Below, one piece after another: positions 1 through 8,231 of a stretch of 48,232 nt of DNA (position 1 is its first letter; every line of letters starts with the position of its first letter). The notes below the pieces were generated by a model that saw only the letters and a list, made by a program, of their open reading frames with translations, made no database searches and was not told the DNA's origin. Both the position numbers and the translations under genes were made by a program. Location of the stretch: assembly GCA_030765605.1 (NCBI GenBank), contig JAVCCG010000064.1, positions 1 through 48,232 on the forward strand, in the 5' to 3' direction. The DNA is from Candidatus Alcyoniella australis. Lineage in GTDB: Bacteria > Lernaellota > Lernaellaia > JAVCCG01 > Alcyoniellaceae.

Positions 1-1020
<1,020 letters not shown>

Positions 1021-1093
1021 AATCTGATAAACGGTATTAGCTACCGTTAAGCTCCATGTTTACATGGTTGGGCACCACACGTTTGCGCGCTCC

Positions 1094-1110
1094 TATTCAG
1101 TTTTCAAAGA
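1094..1110 (-). promoter_or_regulatory. rRNA leader boxA-like antitermination element
   Basis: In the rRNA leader, the minus strand reads CTTTGAAAACTGAATAG, about 75 nt before the mature 16S start. This resembles the boxA/leader sequence found ahead of bacterial 16S genes, where the NusB/S10 complex assembles. The match is by eye, and the exact core boundaries are uncertain. Confidence 0.5.
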
Positions 1111-1189
1111 CCAAGGCGTATTGTCCCTACGAGGCGAGTTTCGCTCCGCCCGTAAAAGATCGTGTAACGACCATCCGTAGGGACCTTCT

Positions 1190-1217
1190 ATATTACGAAT
1201 CTCGCAGCATTTGTCAA
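1190..1217 (-). promoter_or_regulatory. rRNA operon promoter P2
   Basis: On the minus strand a perfect -35 TTGACA (1212..1217) is followed after 16 bp by TAATAT (1190..1195). It sits about 170 nt ahead of the mature 16S 5' end. With the stronger promoter further upstream it forms the tandem arrangement typical of rRNA operons. Confidence 0.55.
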
Positions 1218-1274
1218 GCGCGAAATCCTTAACAGCGTTTTTTCTACCAAAGAACTAGATCCAAACGAGGCGCA

Positions 1275-1302
1275 ATTATACGTATCGAAATTTTGGTGTC
1301 AA
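1275..1302 (-). promoter_or_regulatory. rRNA operon promoter P1, full consensus
   Basis: On the minus strand TTGACA (1297..1302) and TATAAT (1275..1280) are both perfect sigma-70 hexamers with a 16-bp spacer. The region just upstream (1303..1345) is rich in A and T runs and could act as an UP element. Predicted transcription starts near 1268, about 250 nt before the 16S gene. Confidence 0.8.
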
Positions 1303-1397
1303 GTTAAAAAAGGGAAACCCCTCATTTTTCTCAAAACCGCCCTTTTTATAGGGGCTTTGTCACTGCTTGTGACGCACCGCGTCATGGTCCGGGCAAG

Positions 1398-1424
1398 AAA
1401 AAAGGGGGAGCAAAACACTCCCCC
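1398..1424 (-). terminator. Rho-independent terminator of the poly-Asp lipoprotein gene
   Basis: On the minus strand GGGGGAG (1418..1424) pairs perfectly with CTCCCCC (1404..1410) around a 7-nt loop and is followed by six T residues. It lies 28 nt past the stop codon of the lipoprotein gene and separates it from the rRNA promoters. Confidence 0.85.
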
Positions 1425-1451
1425 TGGTAAATCCGTATCACGTTAAAACGT

Positions 1452-2150
1452 TTAGGGCAGAACGATCGCGCGGATCATGAAGCAGCCCGGGTAGCCGATG
1501 GCGGTCGTCGGATCGAACGGCACGCTGCCGTCGACCGAGACGAAGCCCGGCGTACTCGAGGCGGTGTCCATGCCGATCGACTGGAAGCCAACGGTCTCCT
1601 GGATGCCGACGGCAAAGGGGCCGGCCACTGCCAGCGGCGCGGTCAGCACGAACTCGTCCCAGGCGTCCCAGACGGTCGGGGTGATCGGCTGGCTGTAGAT
1701 CGGCGTTCCGGCAGTCGGACCGGCGGCCACTGTCGCGTCGTAGACCACCAGCGTGCAGGCGTACGGTGCGGGCGGCAGGGTCCCGCCCTCGAAGCCGGCG
1801 CTGTTGAACATCATCTTGACGCGCAGCAGGTTGGTGCCCGCATCGATGGCCGGATCAAAAGCGTTGACGAAGAAACCACACGGATCGGGGCCGCAGCCCA
1901 GCTGGGCGTCCTGTGTGCCGTCGTCGTAGAACAGCTCTCGCTCTGTTTCGTCATCGTCGTCATCATCGTCGTCGATGTCGTCGTCATCGTCGTCGTCGTC
2001 AACCAGATCGTCGTCATCGTCGTCGACCAGGTCGTCGTCGTCGTCGTCATCATCGTCGCCGCTGGAGCAGGCAACGATCGCCATCGAACTGAACGCAAAC
2101 ACGACGAGCAGGACGATGAACCAACGCAGTCCCATATTCCACCTTGTCAT
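1452..2150 (-). CDS. Putative lipoprotein with poly-aspartate linker and beta-sandwich domain
   Basis: The 232-residue product begins with a charged N-terminus and a hydrophobic stretch that ends in a lipobox (I-V-A-C, followed by SSG), so it should be lipidated at that cysteine. About 35 residues of almost pure Asp follow, interrupted by LV, LV and I. A compact C-terminal domain (about 150 residues) has the pattern of secreted jelly-roll modules: a tyrosine/aspartate start, FAVGIQE, a GMDTAS-like strand, and an ending of FMIRAIV. The domain call is inferred from pattern only. An ATG at 2150 is preferred over the GTG at 2153 because the GGGGAGG Shine-Dalgarno is better spaced. The gene is single, with its own terminator. 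The Asp run probably forms a charged, possibly Ca2+-binding spacer holding the domain off the membrane. Its biological function is unknown. Confidence 0.75.
   Translation of the reverse strand: MTRWNMGLRWFIVLLVVFAFSSMAIVACSSGDDDDDDDDDLVDDDDDDLVDDDDDDDDIDDDDDDDDETERELFYDDGTQDAQLGCGPDPCGFFVNAFDPAIDAGTNLLRVKMMFNSAGFEGGTLPPAPYACTLVVYDATVAAGPTAGTPIYSQPITPTVWDAWDEFVLTAPLAVAGPFAVGIQETVGFQSIGMDTASSTPGFVSVDGSVPFDPTTAIGYPGCFMIRAIVLP
1949..2058 (-). repeat. GAC/GAT trinucleotide repeat encoding the poly-Asp linker
   Basis: About 110 bp consist almost only of Asp codons, with GAC and GAT mixed. Two copies of a larger unit are visible, each ending in the LV interruption. The mixed codons suggest selection for the amino acid rather than a recent pure slippage expansion. 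The unit duplication still makes length variation likely. Confidence 0.85.
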
Positions 2151-2260
2151 CACAATCCTCCCCTCTCCAATTGCAACTCGTTGTTGAGCGCCGGAGATTC
2201 TATTTATTTTTTACATTTGGTAGCATGAAAGGCCGCTGTTCCGCAAGCGCTATGTGCGCC

Positions 2261-3493
2261 TCACTCTGCCTTGGCAACCAGCGCAACCTTGCAGAATTTT
2301 CGCTTGCCGACCTGCAGCAGATACTCGCCGCCGAGCTCCAAGGTGGCGTCGATATCGCTGATCTTGGCCTGGTCGACGCGCACGCCTCCGCCCTTAATCA
2401 GTCGCTTGGCCTCGGAGTTGCTCGCGGTCAATCCCGCGTCGCACAACACTTTAATCAGCCGCACCGCGCCCTGGGCCTGGTCGTAGGTGAGCTGTCGAAG
2501 TTCGATCTCGTCGGGCAGTTTGCCCTGGGAGAACACGCGCTGGAACTCCTCGCGGGCCGCGATCCCCTGCTGTTGGCCGTGATAGCGCGCTGTCAGCTCG
2601 ACGGCCAGCCGTTTTTTGGCCTCCATCGGGTTGAGCTCGCCTGATTTCATCTGCGCCTTGAGCAACGCTAGATCCTCGGCCGACACGTCGCTGAGCAGCT
2701 CGTAGTAGCGCAGCATCAGCTCGTCGGAGATGCGCATCAGCTTGCCGAAGATCTCGGTCGGCGCCTCGTTGATGCCGATGTAGTTGCCCAGGCTCTTGCT
2801 CATCTTCTCCACGCCGTCCGTGCCCTCGAGCAGCGGCATCATCATCACGACCTGCGGCCGCTGGCCGTAGTCGCGCTGGATCTCGCGTCCCAGCAGCAGG
2901 TTGAAGCGCTGGTCGGTTCCGCCCAGCTCGACGTCGGCCCGCAGCGCCACGGAGTCGTAGGCCTGGATCAACGGATAGAGGAACTCGTGGACCGCGATCG
3001 GCCGGCCCTCGCGAAAGCGCTTTTTGTAGTCGTCGCGTTCGAGCATCCGCGCCACGGTATAGCGGCCGGCCAGCCGGATCAGATCCTGGCTGGTCATCGG
3101 GTCCATCCAGCGCGAATTGAACTCGACCGTGGTACGCTTTGGATCGAGCACCTTGAACACCTGCTCGGTGTATGTCTCTGCGTTGCGCTCGATCTCCTCG
3201 CGCGAAAGCGCCGGGCGGGTGACGTTGCGACCGGTGGGGTCGCCGATCATCGCGGTGAAGTCGCCGATCAGAAACACCACCTTGTGCCCCAGCTGCTGGA
3301 ACTGTCGTATCTTGTGCAGCAGCACGGTATGTCCCAGGTGCAGGTCCGGCGCCGTGGGATCGAAGCCTGTCTTAATTGTCAGCGGACGATCCTCGCTGAT
3401 CGCGCGATTCAGGAGCTGCTCGAGCTCGTCGCGCTCGATCACCTCCGCTACCCCGCGCAATAAAATTTCCAGTTGTTCTTCCGTGGATCGCAT
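2261..3493 (-). CDS. tyrS: Tyrosyl-tRNA synthetase
   Basis: This cytoplasmic class I synthetase (410 residues) charges tRNA-Tyr. The HIGH-type motif reads HLGH (residues 52-55), the tyrosine-pocket motif GGTDQ is at about 191-195, and the signature loop is KMSKS (230-234). It therefore belongs to the KMSKS subgroup (TyrZ-like) rather than the KFGKT form of E. coli TyrS. An S4 RNA-binding domain occupies roughly residues 345-405. The ATG at 3493 gives the normal family N-terminus, but no strong Shine-Dalgarno is visible before it. The 261-nt gap between this gene and rny (3494..3754) shows no open frame, T-box motif or terminator that I can recognise. Confidence 0.95.
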   Translation of the reverse strand: MRSTEEQLEILLRGVAEVIERDELEQLLNRAISEDRPLTIKTGFDPTAPDLHLGHTVLLHKIRQFQQLGHKVVFLIGDFTAMIGDPTGRNVTRPALSREEIERNAETYTEQVFKVLDPKRTTVEFNSRWMDPMTSQDLIRLAGRYTVARMLERDDYKKRFREGRPIAVHEFLYPLIQAYDSVALRADVELGGTDQRFNLLLGREIQRDYGQRPQVVMMMPLLEGTDGVEKMSKSLGNYIGINEAPTEIFGKLMRISDELMLRYYELLSDVSAEDLALLKAQMKSGELNPMEAKKRLAVELTARYHGQQQGIAAREEFQRVFSQGKLPDEIELRQLTYDQAQGAVRLIKVLCDAGLTASNSEAKRLIKGGGVRVDQAKISDIDATLELGGEYLLQVGKRKFCKVALVAKAE

Positions 3494-3754
3494 TGTCTAT
3501 ATCCGTCCCAAAGGAAAAAAAGGGAGCGCCCTCTAGCCCTGACTATTCATGAAGCTTCTACTACAGCGAACAATCTACTCGCAACAACTGTGTCTTCCTC
3601 GCCGATCCGTCCTCGACGTACCACAGCGGATACGCCTGCGGAGTCTCGACTCGGCTTCCTTGTTCTTGCGGCATCTTGTTCGCCTCGCAGACGAACCCTC
3701 ACGAATAGTCCGGGCTTGTTGGACGCTCCCGTCGTGTTCAGCTCCGGGCGCGCC

Positions 3755-5329
3755 TCAGCGCGCGTATTCCACGGAGCGGGTCTCCCTGATCACCGTGACC
3801 TTGATCTGACCCGGATAGGTCATCTCCTCCTCGATGCGGCGTGCGATGTCGCGCGACATCACCACCGTATCGTCGTCGGACACGTCCTTGTCGCAGACGA
3901 TGATGCGGATTTCGCGTCCGGCCTGGATCGCGTAGATCTTGTCAACGCCGTCGAACTTCTTGGCAATGCGCTCCAGGTCGGCCAGTCGCTTGACGTAGGT
4001 CTCGAGCATCTCGCGGCGTGCTCCGGGGCGCGCGCCTGACAGCGCGTCCGCCGCCTGAACGAGCACGGCCAGGACCGTATCGGGCTTGATGTCCTCGTGG
4101 TGCGCCTCAATGGCGTGCACGATCTTGGGACTCTCGCCGTACTTGCGAGCCAGGTCGCAGCCCAACTGGGCGTGCGTGCCCTCGACCTCGTGATCCACGG
4201 CCTTGCCGATGTCGTGCAGCAGTCCGGCGCGTTTGGCCTGCTTGACGTTCTGCCCCAACTCCGCAGCCATAATCCCTGCAAGAAACGCCACCTCCAGGCT
4301 GTGCTGCAGCACGTTCTGCGCATAGCTGGTGCGGAATTTCAACTTGCCCAGAAGCTTGATCAGCTCGGGATGGATCCCGTGCACGCCCAGATCGAACGTC
4401 GCCTGCTCCCCGGCCTGCTGGACCTCTTTCTCGACCTCCAGACCGGCCTTGGACACGATCTCCTCGATCCGGCCCGGATGAATCCGGCCGTCGGAGATCA
4501 GCCGTTCCAGTGAGATGCGCGCGATCTCGCGGCGGATCGGATTATGCGCCGAGAGGATCACCGCCTCGGGAGTGTCGTCGACGATGAAGTCCACGCCCGT
4601 GGCCGCCTCCAGCGCGCGGATGTTGCGCCCCTCGCGGCCGATGATCCGGCCCTTCATATCGTCGTTGGGCAGGGCGACGACCGAGACCGTGCGCTCGGCC
4701 ACATAGTCGCCGGCGTAGCGCTGGATCGCCAGGGCGATGATGTTCTTGGCCTTCTTCTCGGCCGTCTCCATCGCCTCGTCCTCGATCTGCTTGATGCGCT
4801 TGGCCGCCTCGTGCTTGGCCTCGGACTCGATGTCCGCGACCACCTTGCGCTTGGCCTCCTCACGGGACATGCCCGCCAACTTCTCGAGCTTGACGTTGCA
4901 CTGCTCGACCAGTTCGCCGAACTTCTTTTCCTGGGCTTGGGCCGACTTCTCGCGCACGACAACTGATCGCTCGCGCTGGTTGGTGTCTATCTCTTTTTGG
5001 TCTAGCAAACCGACTTTCTTCTCTAGGTTCTCCTCCTTCTGCATTAAGCGCTTTTCAAGAACGCCCAGATCTTGGCGACGGTCGCGGGTATCCCGCTCGA
5101 AATCCGCCTTGGCCGCGATCTGTTGTTCTTTTATCCTGAGTTCCGCTTCCTTTTCCAAGTTCTGGGAGTTCTGGCGCGCCTCCTCGACCATCTTGTTGTA
5201 GAAGGTCTCGGCATCCTGCTTCTTGCTTCGCGTGTAGTTGCGATAAAGCAGGTAGCCGACGATAGCGCCCGCCAGAACACCCAGCACTCCCGCACTTACG
5301 GCGATGAGAATAGTACTAAGTGGTGACAC
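3755..5329 (-). CDS. rny: Ribonuclease Y
   Basis: This is a membrane-anchored endoribonuclease that starts mRNA decay in many bacteria lacking an RNase E-centred system. The 524-residue protein has the full family layout. There is one N-terminal membrane helix (about 5-29), a long charged coiled coil (35-200), a KH RNA-binding domain with GRIIGREGRN (227-236), and an HD metal-dependent phosphohydrolase domain with LLHDIGKA (H372-D373). Translation starts at a GTG (5329), supported by AAGGAG six bases upstream. It follows a structured non-coding stretch downstream of zapA, which could be its leader. Confidence 0.97.
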   Translation of the reverse strand: MSPLSTILIAVSAGVLGVLAGAIVGYLLYRNYTRSKKQDAETFYNKMVEEARQNSQNLEKEAELRIKEQQIAAKADFERDTRDRRQDLGVLEKRLMQKEENLEKKVGLLDQKEIDTNQRERSVVVREKSAQAQEKKFGELVEQCNVKLEKLAGMSREEAKRKVVADIESEAKHEAAKRIKQIEDEAMETAEKKAKNIIALAIQRYAGDYVAERTVSVVALPNDDMKGRIIGREGRNIRALEAATGVDFIVDDTPEAVILSAHNPIRREIARISLERLISDGRIHPGRIEEIVSKAGLEVEKEVQQAGEQATFDLGVHGIHPELIKLLGKLKFRTSYAQNVLQHSLEVAFLAGIMAAELGQNVKQAKRAGLLHDIGKAVDHEVEGTHAQLGCDLARKYGESPKIVHAIEAHHEDIKPDTVLAVLVQAADALSGARPGARREMLETYVKRLADLERIAKKFDGVDKIYAIQAGREIRIIVCDKDVSDDDTVVMSRDIARRIEEEMTYPGQIKVTVIRETRSVEYAR

Positions 5330-5459
5330 GGTTGGCTCCTTAGCCTCTATGGAAACGAGCAGTGCTCGCCTCCTATTATCGTCAACAGAAGATGCTCGCC
5401 CAGGTGGGGTACGGGCGATCAGAGGCCGGGTATAGCCTGAAGGGGCGTCAGTCTGAGCA

Positions 5460-5613
5460 GGTCAGTGGTAGAAGGTCTTCCTCGCATCCACTCATAAGCC
5501 GTGAGCGTTGACTTTGCAATCGCATTTGAAGCACAGCTTTAATCTCGATTCCCCCTGCCGCAACTATCAACCGTTGATTATCGGAGCTTTTCGGCTCACC
5601 TGATAACAACGGT
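5460..5613 (-). ncRNA. Candidate structured RNA between zapA and rny (6S RNA or rny leader)
   Basis: The 409-nt gap between rny and zapA (5330..5738) has no plausible gene, but its minus strand folds well by hand. Helix A pairs 5602..5613 with 5570..5582 (12 bp, one bulge) around an inner 4-bp stem. Helix B nests four stems: 5567..5571 with 5507..5511, 5560..5563 with 5514..5517, 5546..5550 with 5518..5522, and 5536..5539 with 5529..5532. Two shorter stems follow (5502..5505 with 5491..5494, and 5488..5492 with 5464..5468). A perfect TATAAT (5618..5623) lies just upstream, although no good -35 is visible. The zapA-rny neighbourhood often carries 6S RNA, but I could not recognise the 6S closing stem. 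A riboswitch-like leader is the alternative. Confidence 0.4.
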
Positions 5614-5699
5614 ACTAATTATACCCATACTCCCTTGATCTTCCGGACCTCATATCGGGCTTGCTCCTCCCGACCGGTTCCCGGATCATCTATTGTCAA

Positions 5700-5714
5700 C
5701 CCGGCTGCGCCGGG
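5700..5714 (-). other. GC hairpin downstream of zapA
   Basis: CCCGGC and GCCGGG form a perfect 6-bp stem with a 3-nt loop, 25 nt past the zapA stop. The next minus-strand bases are TTGACA rather than a T run. It could be a weak terminator or RNA 3' end, and equally the TTGACA could be an unpaired -35 element. No matching -10 was found at normal spacing. Confidence 0.35.
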
Positions 5715-5738
5715 ATTCATAGGGCCATCAACGCTCGT

Positions 5739-6017
5739 TCAGACTTTGCTATCGATGAAACCTATTAGTTCATCGCACTTTTTTTCGATCTTGTCGAACA
5801 GCGTCTTCTGATGGCCCACGCTTTTAAAATAATCGTCCGCAATGTTCAACGCGGCCATGATAGCGACGTTCAGCGAAGCGCTCTGTGAGCCGTTCTTCTG
5901 AACTTCGTCCATTTTTTCGACCACGTATTGCGCGACTTCGCGCACGTACTCGTCGTTCCCCTCTGAGTTAACCTTCAGACGTTTACCGAGAATGCTGAGT
6001 TCTATCAAGTCCGCCAT
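5739..6017 (-). CDS. zapA: Cell division protein ZapA
   Basis: ZapA binds and bundles FtsZ filaments at the division site in the cytoplasm. The 92-residue product has the small-family layout: an N-terminal beta region (LIELSILGKRLKV), then a long helix that forms the dimer/tetramer coiled coil and contains the conserved alanine/asparagine-rich stretch (NVAIMAALNIADDYF). The ATG at 6017 is chosen because it gives the normal MADLIEL start. A longer frame would begin inside the upstream hairpin and add 16 residues unlike the family. It lies downstream of ftsY on the same strand and has its own likely promoter. Confidence 0.9.
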   Translation of the reverse strand: MADLIELSILGKRLKVNSEGNDEYVREVAQYVVEKMDEVQKNGSQSASLNVAIMAALNIADDYFKSVGHQKTLFDKIEKKCDELIGFIDSKV

Positions 6018-6019
6018 CG

Positions 6020-6049
6020 GGTTCCTAGGGTTGAATTTCCCTTGGAACC
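6020..6049 (-). promoter_or_regulatory. Inverted repeat covering the zapA ribosome-binding site
   Basis: Arms 6039..6049 and 6020..6030 pair over 11 bp with one mismatch around an 8-nt loop, directly before the zapA start. The 3' arm on the minus strand contains the AGGA that would be the Shine-Dalgarno. A transcript reading through from ftsY would mask it. No T run follows, so it is not a terminator. Confidence 0.5.
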
Positions 6050-6075
6050 TAGCCCGGTTGGGCAAGATTTGTCAA
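6046..6075 (-). promoter_or_regulatory. Candidate zapA promoter
   Basis: On the minus strand a perfect TTGACA (6070..6075) is followed after 18 bp by TAGGTT (6046..6051). It lies in the short gap after the ftsY stop. Transcription would begin near 6039, inside the inverted repeat, so this shorter mRNA would lack most of the masking stem. Confidence 0.45.
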
Positions 6076-6101
6076 GTAGATTATTAGGGATTGGCCCGAG
6101 G

Positions 6102-7655
6102 CTACTCTGCGAACAGCGCCTCGACGAACTGTTGCGGATCGAACGCCCGCAGGTCGTACATCTGCTCGCCGATGCCGATGTATCGAATCGGTATCTGCAA
6201 TTCATTGGAAATACCGACGATCACCCCGCCCTTGGCCGTGCCGTCGAGCTTGGTCAGGACCAGGCCGCTGAGATCGAGCATCTCGTTGAACATTTTGGCC
6301 TGGTTGATCGCGTTCTGGCCGGTATTGGCGTCGAGCACCAGCCAGACCTCGTGGGGCGCCCCGGGCAGCGCCTTGTCCACTACGCGCCGAATTTTCTTGA
6401 GCTCTTCCATCAGGTTCGTTTTGGTATGCAGCCTACCGGCGGTATCGACAATCACTACGTCGGCGTTGCGCGCCTGAGCCGCGGCCACCGCGTCAAAGGC
6501 CACTGCCCCCGGATCAGCTCCGTGGGCCTGCTTGATCAGATCGCAGTTCGCGCGCTGGGCCCAGATCTCGAGCTGTTCGATGGCCGCGGCGCGGAACGTA
6601 TCGGCCGCCGCCAGCAGCACATGCTTGCCCTGCCCTGTAAGCTGGGCCGCGATCTTGCCGATGGTGGTGGTCTTGCCCACGCCGTTGACGCCCACGATCA
6701 TCAACACCAGTGGATGTTGGCTGTCCCAGGCAACCGGCTGCACGCTAAACGAGACGATGCGCGCGATCTCGTCCTTGAGCGCCTGACGTAGCGCGTCAAC
6801 GTCGGCCAACTCGCCGCTGTCCACCTGCGCCTGCACGTGCTCGAGCAGCCGATAGGCCGTCTGTACGCCGATATCGGCCGTTATCAGCACCTCCTCGAGC
6901 TCGTCGAACAGCTCGGCGTCGATCTTGCCGCGCCGCAGCAGGCGATCGATGCGGCCGACCAGGCCACCGCGCGTCTTGGACAGCCCGCTCTTGAGCCTGG
7001 TGAACAGACCCTCGCGAGTGAGCATCGGCTCTGGTTCGGGCTCGGGCTCGGGCTCGGTCTCCCACTCGGCCTCAGGCTCGAACTCGGGCTCGGGCAGAAC
7101 ATCGTCAGCCGCTTGCTCGAACTCATCGGCCTCTTCCAGCGATTCCGATACCTGAGCGCTTGGTTTTTTCGCTTTGCCCTTGGCGCGATCGGGTTTTACC
7201 TGCGCGAGCTTTTCCGGCTTGGCCTTGCCGCGGTGCATCAGCTTGAGCACCAGCGCCATGAGCACGATCATCACCACCAGCGCGCCGGGCACGATCAGCT
7301 GCGCCCACCACGGGGCCTCCATCGGCGCGGCCGCCGGCGCAGGGATCGGCGTCTGCTCGACCAGCACCTGCTCGGCGACTTCCTGCTGCGGGCTTACGGC
7401 CAACGCGGGCAGCTCTATGCTCGGATCAAGCATCTTGCCAAACGCGGCAGAGCCGTAACGGCTGAAGAACAGCAGGTCGGTGGCGTGCTCAATTCCGAGG
7501 GCCACCTCGGCTGTGGATTGCCCCAGCGGCAGAGCATCCATCGCGGCCGCATCCGGCGGCGTTGGCTGCTCCAGGGCAACCGCGGACTCGCCGTGTTCGA
7601 CAATATTTTGTGCTTGCGCTTGCTGCTGGGCCGCCGCCTGATCCGTGGCGCTCAT
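6102..7655 (-). CDS. ftsY: Signal recognition particle receptor FtsY with membrane-anchored N-terminal extension
   Basis: FtsY is the GTPase that docks SRP-ribosome complexes at the inner membrane. The C-terminal NG domain is complete, with P-loop GVNGVGKTT (322-330), DTAGR (404-408), [10 protein letters not shown] (468-477) and the final GEQMYDL signature. The N-terminal half is unusual. About 115 residues (partly Ala/Gln/Pro-rich) precede one clear hydrophobic segment at about 117-139, then a Lys-rich patch and an acidic Glu-Pro repeat lead into the NG domain. Many FtsY proteins have only an acidic A domain that binds the membrane peripherally. The ATG at 7655 is chosen for its AGGGGA Shine-Dalgarno; an upstream frame adds 20 basic residues without support. 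The response regulator gene lies upstream on the same strand. Confidence 0.95.
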   Translation of the reverse strand: MSATDQAAAQQQAQAQNIVEHGESAVALEQPTPPDAAAMDALPLGQSTAEVALGIEHATDLLFFSRYGSAAFGKMLDPSIELPALAVSPQQEVAEQVLVEQTPIPAPAAAPMEAPWWAQLIVPGALVVMIVLMALVLKLMHRGKAKPEKLAQVKPDRAKGKAKKPSAQVSESLEEADEFEQAADDVLPEPEFEPEAEWETEPEPEPEPEPMLTREGLFTRLKSGLSKTRGGLVGRIDRLLRRGKIDAELFDELEEVLITADIGVQTAYRLLEHVQAQVDSGELADVDALRQALKDEIARIVSFSVQPVAWDSQHPLVLMIVGVNGVGKTTTIGKIAAQLTGQGKHVLLAAADTFRAAAIEQLEIWAQRANCDLIKQAHGADPGAVAFDAVAAAQARNADVVIVDTAGRLHTKTNLMEELKKIRRVVDKALPGAPHEVWLVLDANTGQNAINQAKMFNEMLDLSGLVLTKLDGTAKGGVIVGISNELQIPIRYIGIGEQMYDLRAFDPQQFVEALFAE

Positions 7656-7729
7656 CTGGTTCCCCTGTGGCCGTTTCGGGCGCACATTTCTAACCGCAGC
7701 CAGGCGGCCTGTCAACTAGCCCGTGGGTG

Positions 7730-8155
7730 TTACTCGGATTGAGATGAAGCGGCTGTTAGAGCCTTTTTCACACGGGCGATCAGGTCGTTGATCTCGAAGG
7801 GCTTGCTGATGTAGTCGCTGGCCCCGCAGGCATAGCCGAACTCGACATCCTCGGGCAGGTTGCGATGGGAGATGAAAATCACCGGGATGTGTTGAAACTC
7901 GCTGACGCCTTTAACAATTTTGCACAGCTCGAAGCCGTCGATCCAGCTCATCATAATATCGAGCAGGATCAGGTCGGGCTTGTTGACCTTGAGCACCGAT
8001 ACCAACTTGAGGCCGTTGGCCACGGTGAACACGTCCAAGCCGTGCTTGGCCAGCTCGCGCTGCAGCAGATCGCGCACAGTGCGGTCGTCGTCCACGACCA
8101 TGATCTTGGGCCGTGCGGCGCTGGGTTGTTCGGTTTTATGCTCGGTATCGGTCAT
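7730..8155 (-). CDS. Single-domain response regulator (CheY-like receiver)
   Basis: The 141-residue product is a lone receiver domain without an output domain. The acidic pocket DDD is at 22-24, the phospho-accepting Asp is D66 in LLDIMM, the Ser/Thr switch is S96 and the conserved Lys is K118 in SKPF. The usual Pro after the MM pair is Ser (MMSWIDG). An Asn/Thr-rich stretch of about 15 residues precedes the domain. The start at 8155 gives the tightest fit to the family, although its Shine-Dalgarno is weak; an ATG at 8197 is possible. No histidine kinase is nearby. It precedes ftsY by 74 nt on the same strand, so co-transcription is possible. Partner and output are unknown. Confidence 0.85.
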   Translation of the reverse strand: MTDTEHKTEQPSAARPKIMVVDDDRTVRDLLQRELAKHGLDVFTVANGLKLVSVLKVNKPDLILLDIMMSWIDGFELCKIVKGVSEFQHIPVIFISHRNLPEDVEFGYACGASDYISKPFEINDLIARVKKALTAASSQSE

Positions 8156-8231
8156 GGCTATTAAATCACACCCCGTGGATGGTAACGAGATATACATCAA
8201 GCCCCAGTGCCTGACAACCCGTATCGCGCCC

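Noticed and set aside
1811-2187. Thr/Met-rich and Ser-rich open frames over the Asp-codon repeat
   Set aside because: Out-of-frame readings of a trinucleotide repeat; the real frame has a lipobox and a folded domain.
5641-5660. SRP (4.5S) RNA signature AGGTCCGGAAGA downstream of zapA
   Set aside because: Only the first part of the tetraloop-stem motif matches; the GGAAGCAGCC part is missing.
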